The position numbers were made by a program, and so were the translations under genes. Shown here in pieces: positions 6,687 to 8,729 of a stretch of 8,729 bases of DNA (position 1 is the stretch's first letter; each line of letters starts with the position of its first letter). Source of the stretch: an uncultured Ventosimonas sp. GTDB taxonomy: Bacteria > Pseudomonadota > Gammaproteobacteria > Pseudomonadales > Pseudomonadaceae. The notes under the pieces were generated by a model. That model saw only the letters and a program-made list of their open reading frames with translations, was not told the origin of the DNA and searched no databases. The DNA lies in NCBI GenBank assembly GCA_945283395.1, contig CALYQH010000040.1, forward strand, positions 1 through 8,729, read 5' to 3'.

Positions 6687-8227
6687 TCAAAAATCTTCTT
6701 TAATTACCTGTTCAATATTACGTTCAGCTAAGGCAGCTATAGTTAAAGAAGGATTTACTAAGCCTGCGCTACCAGGCATTAAAGCATCATCTGTTACATA
6801 TAACTTGTTGTATCCTTTGACTCGTCCATAATTATCTGTTGCTTTACCTATAACTAATCCTCCTAATGGATGAGCAGAAAAATTTGTGCGTACATCCTGA
6901 ATAATTAAAGGAACACCAGTTACACTTAACGATTTCAAGGCAATCTTATTATTTAAATTACGAATAGCTTTCTCAATTTCTGCATTTCCATCTTTAGGCC
7001 AAATTAACTCCACTTTATCTTGCGCGCTATCATAAACAAACTGACCACGATTTTTTAAATCAACAGCCATTCCCAAAGATCCTATGACACCTATATTAAC
7101 TGGTACACCAGGCGCATACCAGTTTTGAAGAGTAACAGGAACCCTAGATAAATTTTCATCTTCTATCTTAGAAGCACAAGGAGCAGCCTGTGTTAACCCT
7201 GATATTGAAGATAAAGATCTAACTACAATCGCATCACCATTGATTCCCCACCCTTCACCAACATGCTCATTGAGAGCGGGTGAAAGTTTAAATGCTTTTG
7301 CTTTTACTAATAACTCCGAGCTACCTACTGAACCAGCCGCTAACAATAAATAATCACAAGTTAAAGTATAACGATCTAAAATATCACCTTGTGGATTTAG
7401 CTTAAAAACATCCACTAAGTAATGTGTTCCATCATAAGATATATTCTGTACTTGATGACATGGGTAAACGCGCGCCAAGCCGATATCTTGAGCATATTTT
7501 AAATAATTTTGGGTTAAATCAAACTTAGCTCCATTACTATTACCTAAATCTGACTCGCCGACGATAGCTGATTTTCTCACTTTGCCATTTAACTCATCTC
7601 TGATAACATCCCAATTAAACACAGAATCAACAGGAGAAGATTTATAACCCGCCTTTGCACTTTTCTTATCCCAAACTCTTGAGTGTCCAAATGGTGACGA
7701 TTTATAAATATCTTCTGGCATGGAGTTAAGATTCGACATCTTCCTTACTAAAGGATAGTATTTTTTATCCATTTCGTTATAATCTACTAATCCTTTGAAT
7801 AAAGCATCAAAATACTTTTGTTTTGGCTGAATCATTACCCCTGTATAAACGATAGATCCTCCGCCAACACAAGCAGCACGCCACACATCCATATGCTTAT
7901 AACTAGTCACATCCATGTCCCCACCGAAATCATCAACACATGTTGGCAGTCCACATAGCTGCTTCACATTTTTTTATGCCAATATCCTCTTCCATCGGGT
8001 AGAAATTCATCCGTAAAGATAGCTCTATCTTTTGAAATAGGCCAATAAGATCCTCTTTCTAAAATTGTCGTGGCAACACCTGCTTCCGCTAAGCGCCATG
8101 CACTTATAGCTCCGCCAAAACCGGAACCAATAATGATAACTTTAGAATGAATAGGAGGCTTTGGTATCTCTTTAAAAATTTCAGGAACAATTTCTTTATA
8201 TTTTTTTACTTGATCATTTAATGTCAT
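6687..8227 (-). pseudogene. GMC oxidoreductase of the cholesterol-oxidase type, split by a frameshift at an A7 run
   Basis: FAD-dependent oxidoreductase acting on an unknown alcohol or sterol-like substrate; no signal peptide is seen. The first frame (ATG 8227 with AGGAG 6 bases upstream, 87 residues) has the FAD-binding I-I-I-G-S-G-F-G-G (31-39) and Glu57 for the ribose, then ends H-K-K-M with TGA at 7966-7964. The second frame (426 residues, first usable start GTG 7967, overlapping the stop) continues with V-W-R-A-A-C-V-G-G-G-S (28-38), A-A-G-S-V-G-S-S-E-L-L (210-220), A-H-P-L-G-G with His366, and N-P-S-L-T-I-A-A-L-A-E-R-N with Asn405. These two match the catalytic His and Asn of cholesterol oxidases. 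One extra A in the run at 7969-7975 joins the frames as W-H-K-K-N-V-K-Q-L and gives 513 residues, normal length. It could be a true null, a homopolymer read error, or a gene rescued by slippage. Confidence 0.85.
7969..7975 (-). other. A7 homopolymer at the GMC oxidoreductase frameshift
   Basis: Seven A on the coding (minus) strand lie exactly where the two frames meet: CAT, A7, then TGTGAAG. With A8 the frames join (H-K-K-N-V-K-Q-L); with A5 they also join with one lysine fewer; A6 does not work. The downstream frame has a GTG whose GTGA overlaps the upstream stop, so translational restart is also formally possible. Confidence 0.85.
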
Positions 8228-8233
8228 TTTTTT

Positions 8234-8238
8234 CTCCT
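8234..8238 (-). promoter_or_regulatory. Ribosome binding site of the GMC oxidoreductase gene
   Basis: AGGAG on the minus strand, 6 bases upstream of the ATG at 8227, supports that start codon. Upstream of it the coding-strand leader is a long pyrimidine-rich stretch (about 8246-8272). Confidence 0.7.
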
Positions 8239-8348
8239 AGTATCCAAAAAAGAAAAGAATAAGAGAAAAAGAACTCATTTAATTGTTGCCTAAACAAGAA
8301 TTTCCTTAATAAAATACATTGAGTTTTAACTAGCCTTTTATTTTATAA

Positions 8349-8729
8349 TCAAGGTCTAATTTCTATTAAAGTACCATCTTTAACTAAATTCCAGACCTCT
8401 TTCATATCCCAGTTCATCATAGCAATACATCCATTTGTCCAATTAAGCCCTCTAAAATACCATTCAGGATAGTCTTGATCGATGGGCGTACCATGAATCA
8501 TTATCATTCCTCCTGGTTTAACTCCTAATTTTTTAGCATTGGCTATATCCTTAGCGTTAGGATAAGAAATATGCATAGCAAGGTTATACTTACTATTTGA
8601 CTTACGCCAATCTATCCAATATAATCCCTCAGGCGTTTTTTTATCACCTTCCATAAGCTTTTGGCCACTAGGTTTCTTACCTAACGAAATATTATAACTT
8701 TTGATCACATTCTTGCCACTCATCAAATA
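8349..8729 (-). CDS. L,D-transpeptidase family protein (YkuD domain), 5' end outside the window
   Basis: C-terminal portion of a YkuD-type L,D-transpeptidase, an envelope enzyme acting on peptidoglycan stem peptides (3-3 crosslinks, or attachment or release of lipoprotein) with a catalytic cysteine in the periplasm. Visible landmarks, numbered from the TTG at 8726: G-K-K-P-S-G and E-G-D-K-K-T-P-E-G-L-Y near the beginning, I-S-Y-P-N-A (54-59), G-G-M-I-M-I-H-G with His78, and W-T-N-G-C-I-A with the nucleophile Cys100, ending I-E-I-R-P. The motif is the T-x-G-C variant rather than S-H-G-C, as in many proteobacterial members. The frame is open to the window edge (Y-L-M-S-G). The start-like TTG and ATG near 8721-8726 are probably internal, because family members have a preceding beta-strand and usually a signal sequence. 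The stop is TGA at 8351-8349, 121 bases before the oxidoreductase start on the same strand. Confidence 0.9.
   Translation of the reverse strand, partial: YLMSGKNVIKSYNISLGKKPSGQKLMEGDKKTPEGLYWIDWRKSNSKYNLAMHISYPNAKDIANAKKLGVKPGGMIMIHGTPIDQDYPEWYFRGLNWTNGCIAMMNWDMKEVWNLVKDGTLIEIRP

Noticed and set aside
7964..7967. Four-base overlap (GTGA) as a natural two-gene operon for the GMC protein
   Set aside because: The FAD-binding half and the catalytic half belong to one polypeptide in the family, and a single extra A restores it; two natural genes are less likely than a frameshift.
8721..8726. TTG or ATG at the right edge as the true start of the L,D-transpeptidase
   Set aside because: The frame stays open to the last base, and family members have preceding domain sequence, so the gene most likely begins outside the window.

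Overview
The window looks like a low-GC gammaproteobacterial chromosome (AT-rich by eye, A/T-ending codons throughout) related to Pseudomonadaceae. The main reason is the intact aromatic/aspartate-type aminotransferase lying divergently from uvrB. That pair is adjacent and divergent in Pseudomonas (PA3139/PA3138 in P. aeruginosa), and the proteins look Pseudomonas-like. An AT-rich, partly degraded relative suggests an insect-gut lineage such as Entomomonas; this is inference from memory, not a database match.

Layout, left to right. (1) A short TRL-like lipoprotein gene (88-393, +) ends in a strong intrinsic terminator. (2) About 340 bases without a gene carry a 10-bp inverted repeat. (3) A CynX/NimT-type MFS transporter gene (801-2023, +) is broken by a 20-bp tandem duplication and a later in-frame stop. 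(4) A start-less open frame of 86 codons (2050-2310, +) looks like the remnant of a small unidentified gene. (5) An intact PLP aminotransferase lies at 2391-3581 (-). (6) A short-chain dehydrogenase/reductase gene (3780-4513, +) is broken by an apparent deletion of about 19 bp. (7) An intact uvrB lies at 4595-6613 (+). (8) A hairpin sits between the convergent genes. (9) A GMC oxidoreductase of the cholesterol-oxidase type (6687-8227, -) is split by a 1-nt shortfall in an A7 run. (10) The C-terminal part of a YkuD L,D-transpeptidase (8349-8729, -) runs off the right edge.

The genes do not form one pathway. Three are housekeeping or envelope functions and are intact as far as visible: aminotransferase, UvrB and the L,D-transpeptidase. 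The transporter, the SDR and the GMC oxidoreductase, all accessory metabolic genes, each carry frame-disrupting changes that are simple to reconstruct. Correcting them gives proteins of about 400, 250 and 513 residues, typical for their families, so the lesions look recent. I see no mobile element, CRISPR array, tRNA or rRNA, and no evidence of a new multi-gene system. The notable signal is ongoing gene loss by small slippage-type events, plus one site (the A7 run) where slippage could still yield full-length protein.
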